Shown piece after piece: positions 10,505 through 13,169 of a DNA stretch of 13,169 bases (its first letter is position 1; the number at the start of each line of letters is the position of its first letter). The notes under the pieces are model-generated. The model was not told the origin of the DNA and searched no databases. It saw only the letters and a list, made by a program, of their open reading frames with translations. Origin of the DNA: CG1-02-33-12 sp964403775 (GTDB lineage Archaea > Nanobdellota > Nanobdellia > Woesearchaeales > CG1-02-33-12). The position numbers and the translations under genes are program-made. Location: assembly GCA_964403775.1 (NCBI GenBank), contig CAYOHL010000023.1:1-13169 (forward strand). Direction: 5' to 3'.

Positions 10505-11839
10505 TCAGTCAACAGGCCTAGTAATATTAACATTCTTAACCAAAACAGCAGGCGTTACAACCGGAGTCACAACTTCCCATCCAACTATTCTTTCAGGCAT
10601 TTTCCCTACTGCAGTAACATTTTTTAAAAGGTTTAACATATTCTCACTTATTCTTATCCCTTTTATTGGCTGGCCTATTTTTCCATTTTTTATCACAAAT
10701 ATTCCGTCTCTTGGAATTGTTGAGAAACCCCCTGTATTATAGTTCTGAAACCTTGTGTACCAGATATTTGTTATGTAAAGCCCGTTTTTAACCTGCTCAA
10801 ACAATTCCTGCTTTGAAAAATCTCCTTTCTCCACAATAAGATTTGTTGGCTCTGGCGAAAGCAATCCAGCATTTGCAGTTGTTTTTGTGTTAAATCTTTT
10901 GGCAGTTGATGTATTGTGTAAATAGGTTTTTAAAATCCCTTTATCAACCATAACATTTCTTTGTGTCGGAACCCCCTCTGCATCAAACTTTGAAGAGCCA
11001 AAACCATTTCTTAGCATGCCGTCATCAATAATAGTTATTTTTTTATTAGCAACCTGTTTCCCAACCATATTTTTCAAACAGGAAAGACCTGCCTCAACTG
11101 AAAAAGCAGACATTGCCATGCCTAGATTATCAATAATATTTGCAAATGGCAATGCCTCAAAAACAACATCAAACTTTCCAAATCTGCCGTGCTCTGGATT
11201 CAGACATTGCTTTGATATTAGTGCAGCTTGTTCTGCAAGATTTTCAACATCAAGCAGATTAAGCATTCTTGAAGAGCCAACCTTGTGCCCAGATGCATCC
11301 TTGCTATTAAATGCCCTTATTGAAAAATAACTATAGGTTCCTTTATCTCTTGCCTTGACATCATTTGAACTTAATAAAGAAACATCTGTTACAGAACTCT
11401 CAAAAACACCTGCTGTTCTCTTTGCTCCACTGGCCAGGGCCTTGTTTATTGCCTTCTCAACATAATCAATTGATTTATCACCTAATGAGGCTATTTTTTT
11501 ATCATAGCCATCCTCTACTTCCTTATAGGAAAATGGGCCTTTTGCAATTCCTGCATATTCATTATTTGGACTTACTGACTTAACAAACTTTAATAATTTG
11601 TTAACAACATCATCTGCAGCACTTAATGAAAACTCCTTTATATTTGTCAGAATAATTTTTTTCTTTAGTGCCATGAAAATTCCAAGATCAATATTTTCCC
11701 ATGTCTTTGTTGTGTTTATAAGGTTGTTGGAATATTTAACCAGCGAGCTGTTCTGCCTTGAGACAGAAACAACAACATCATCTGCACCAGCTTTCAAAAG
11801 CTTATCCAAAACATGACTGCTTATTTTCTCTGGCTGCAT
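10505..11839 (-). CDS. tldE: TldE/PmbA-type metalloprotease subunit
   Basis: 444 residues, the usual length for the family. TldE partners TldD in a heteromeric peptidase that degrades unfolded or small peptides inside a closed chamber. Visible features: N-terminal domain with ADDVVVSVSRQNSSLVKYSN (19-38), then in the C-terminal half a stretch with DDGML and FDAEGVPTQRNVMVDKG, LKTYLHN, and near the end YNTGGFSTIPRDGIFVIKNG. These parallel the TldD sequence but without an HExxxH zinc motif, as expected for the non-metal-binding subunit. It starts 1 nt after the tldD stop, so it is translated from the same message. The 3' end converges with the small RNA candidate, 30 bp away. Confidence 0.93.
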   Translation of the reverse strand: MQPEKISSHVLDKLLKAGADDVVVSVSRQNSSLVKYSNNLINTTKTWENIDLGIFMALKKKIILTNIKEFSLSAADDVVNKLLKFVKSVSPNNEYAGIAKGPFSYKEVEDGYDKKIASLGDKSIDYVEKAINKALASGAKRTAGVFESSVTDVSLLSSNDVKARDKGTYSYFSIRAFNSKDASGHKVGSSRMLNLLDVENLAEQAALISKQCLNPEHGRFGKFDVVFEALPFANIIDNLGMAMSAFSVEAGLSCLKNMVGKQVANKKITIIDDGMLRNGFGSSKFDAEGVPTQRNVMVDKGILKTYLHNTSTAKRFNTKTTANAGLLSPEPTNLIVEKGDFSKQELFEQVKNGLYITNIWYTRFQNYNTGGFSTIPRDGIFVIKNGKIGQPIKGIRISENMLNLLKNVTAVGKMPERIVGWEVVTPVVTPAVLVKNVNITRPVD

Positions 11840-11840
11840 G

Positions 11841-13169
11841 TTAATTACCCAATCTTATTTTTCTTAATCTTATTGAGGGCCCGCCAAACCAGACCGGAAT
11901 TGGCTGCATTGGCTCTCCCTTGCCGCAGTTGCCAGCATGATATTCAATGTTGGATGCAACAGCATCAACTGCTTTGTATAGCTGTGGCGTTGTTATCTCA
12001 ATTACTGGCCTTACAACAGGCTCTTTTATCTTGCCATTTTTTATTAAATATGATTCTGCGCCAACATATTTTTGGTTAATTCTTTTATCATCAATGTTCC
12101 ATTCCATGAAATTTTTCATGTATATGCCTAATTTTACATCTTCTATTAATTCCTCTTCACTATAATTTCCAGGAAGCATAAATGTGTTTGACATCCTTAC
12201 AATGCTTTCCTTGTCATAATTAACAGACCTTGAGGAGCCATTGCTTTTTATTCCCATGCAATAAGCTGTTTCCCTGTTATGCAAAAATTCATTTATTATT
12301 CCCTCTTTAATCAAATATTTTCTTCTTGCCTTTACTCCCTCATTATCATAGTTATAAAAACCATAGCTGTTTTCCAGTGTAGGATCATCAACAACATTTA
12401 CAGCTTTATTTCCTATTCTTGTTCCAAGCATTTCTTTTGTTATGAATGACTCTCCTGCCTGAGCACCCTCTCTGCCAATAATCCTGTCTGCCTCATAAGG
12501 GTGGCCACCGCTTTCATGAACCATTATTCCAACTATTTGTGGAGCTGCAACAATATCAAGAGCCTGCTTTGGCGGCTTAATGCCAAATTTAAGATTATTT
12601 TGTAATGCCTTAACCTCATTAACAACAACTAAAGGAATATCCCATTTTTTTACAAACTCAAATCCGCCTGTTTGGCCATATTGCCATATTCTCTGTGAGG
12701 TCTTATTGTTATGCTCAACTGTTAACAGGTAAAAAAAGCTGGCTCTTGGAACAGTTGCCAAAATATTTGTTCCATCAGAATTAACCAAATATTCGGTTGT
12801 TATGCTGTCTGATAATGAGAGATATCTTGATGGAATCTTGATTTTTGTATTAATCAATTCTTTTTCTGCATCAAACAATAATTTTATTTTTTCTTCTGGG
12901 CTTACATCATTTAAATTGATTTTCTGCTTAACCTCATATTTATCTTTATGTGGTTTATCACTAGAAAGGTTTATTTCTTCTCTTAAGTGCGATGCCTTTT
13001 CTGTTGTGTTTATGGTATTTTGGATTAATTTCTTTATTTTTTCCTTATCTAAATGATTTGTTGATGTAAAGCCAAGGGTTTTGTCTTTTATGATTCTCAT
13101 TCCCAGGCCATTAATCTTGCTGAAGCCAGAGGCCTCTGCTATCCCGTTTTTTAGGATAAAGCTGTTTGA
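11841..13169 (-). CDS. tldD: TldD zinc metalloprotease subunit (5' end beyond the window)
   Basis: Catalytic partner of TldE. The reading frame stays open from the Met codon at 13100 to the window edge, and the 23 extra residues (including ILKNGIAEASGFSKINGLG) match the family's N-terminal strand pattern before the GxRxI-type segment. The Met at 13100 is therefore internal and the true start lies outside. The zinc motif HESGGH is encoded at 12501-12518, followed by PYEADRIIGREG; the Cys ligand of GNCGKGEPMQP is encoded at 11925-11927, and GGPSIRLRKIRLG closes the protein. Other conserved parts are DDPTLENSYGFYNYDNEGV and GIINEFLHNRETA. All catalytic elements are present, so an active enzyme is expected. 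The operon order tldD-tldE is as in many archaea and bacteria. Confidence 0.94.
   Translation of the reverse strand, partial: SNSFILKNGIAEASGFSKINGLGMRIIKDKTLGFTSTNHLDKEKIKKLIQNTINTTEKASHLREEINLSSDKPHKDKYEVKQKINLNDVSPEEKIKLLFDAEKELINTKIKIPSRYLSLSDSITTEYLVNSDGTNILATVPRASFFYLLTVEHNNKTSQRIWQYGQTGGFEFVKKWDIPLVVVNEVKALQNNLKFGIKPPKQALDIVAAPQIVGIMVHESGGHPYEADRIIGREGAQAGESFITKEMLGTRIGNKAVNVVDDPTLENSYGFYNYDNEGVKARRKYLIKEGIINEFLHNRETAYCMGIKSNGSSRSVNYDKESIVRMSNTFMLPGNYSEEELIEDVKLGIYMKNFMEWNIDDKRINQKYVGAESYLIKNGKIKEPVVRPVIEITTPQLYKAVDAVASNIEYHAGNCGKGEPMQPIPVWFGGPSIRLRKIRLGN

Noticed and set aside
10442..10742. Plus-strand open frames overlapping the end of tldE and the small RNA
   Set aside because: They are antisense to a well-supported TldE sequence, have no promoter or family signature, and start inside the RNA candidate.
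11841..13100. tldD as a complete gene starting at the Met codon at 13100
   Set aside because: The frame stays open to the window edge and the upstream residues match the family, so the gene is truncated by the window.
1..13169. CRISPR array, tRNA, rRNA or transposase gene
   Set aside because: No regularly spaced repeats, no tRNA TpsiC-arm or cloverleaf pattern, no rRNA-like stretch and no transposase or integrase motifs were seen on either strand.

Overview
The window looks like a piece of a chromosome from a DPANN-type archaeon (Woesearchaeota/Pacearchaeota-like). The evidence is an archaeal FEN-1 with a C-terminal PCNA-binding peptide, a Trm5-family tRNA methyltransferase, AT-rich DNA, and archaeal TATA promoters. 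Several of these promoters sit 26-27 bp upstream of the start codon, which implies leaderless mRNAs. The lineage is inference from gene content and style; no rRNA or tRNA gene is present to fix it.

Layout. 1-2970: a plus-strand group with a winged-helix protein carrying a degenerate nuclease-like C-terminus, then FEN-1 (structure-specific nuclease of Okazaki fragment maturation and repair), then an EamA-type transporter starting 1 nt after the FEN-1 stop. 3002-4795: a leaderless Trm5-like gene whose Rossmann domain is split by about 256 residues resembling an endonuclease IV/xylose-isomerase TIM barrel. 4820-5320 (minus): a two-helix membrane protein with a RelE/ParE-like C-terminal domain. 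5437-7749: a large membrane protein with a spermidine-synthase-like domain between two membrane blocks. It overlaps by 41 bp, tail to tail, with a membrane-anchored protein-L-isoaspartate methyltransferase (7709-8488, minus).

8489-10504 is the accessory-looking part. Two genes with codon use unlike their neighbours (a five-helix membrane protein with a six-cysteine tail, and a PD-(D/E)XK nuclease-fold protein) lie between two perfect 17-bp direct repeats. The first gene is also framed by a perfect 15-bp inverted repeat. Next comes a small RNA gene candidate at 10402-10474 with its own TATA box, two kink-turn-like C/D motifs, a 9-10 bp closing stem and a T-rich end.

10505-13169 (minus): a tldD-tldE protease operon, 1 nt between the genes, with tldD running off the right edge.

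The most unusual items are the barrel inserted in Trm5, the repeat-bounded two-gene island, and the C/D-like sRNA. Functional statements rest on motifs read by eye; no database search was run.
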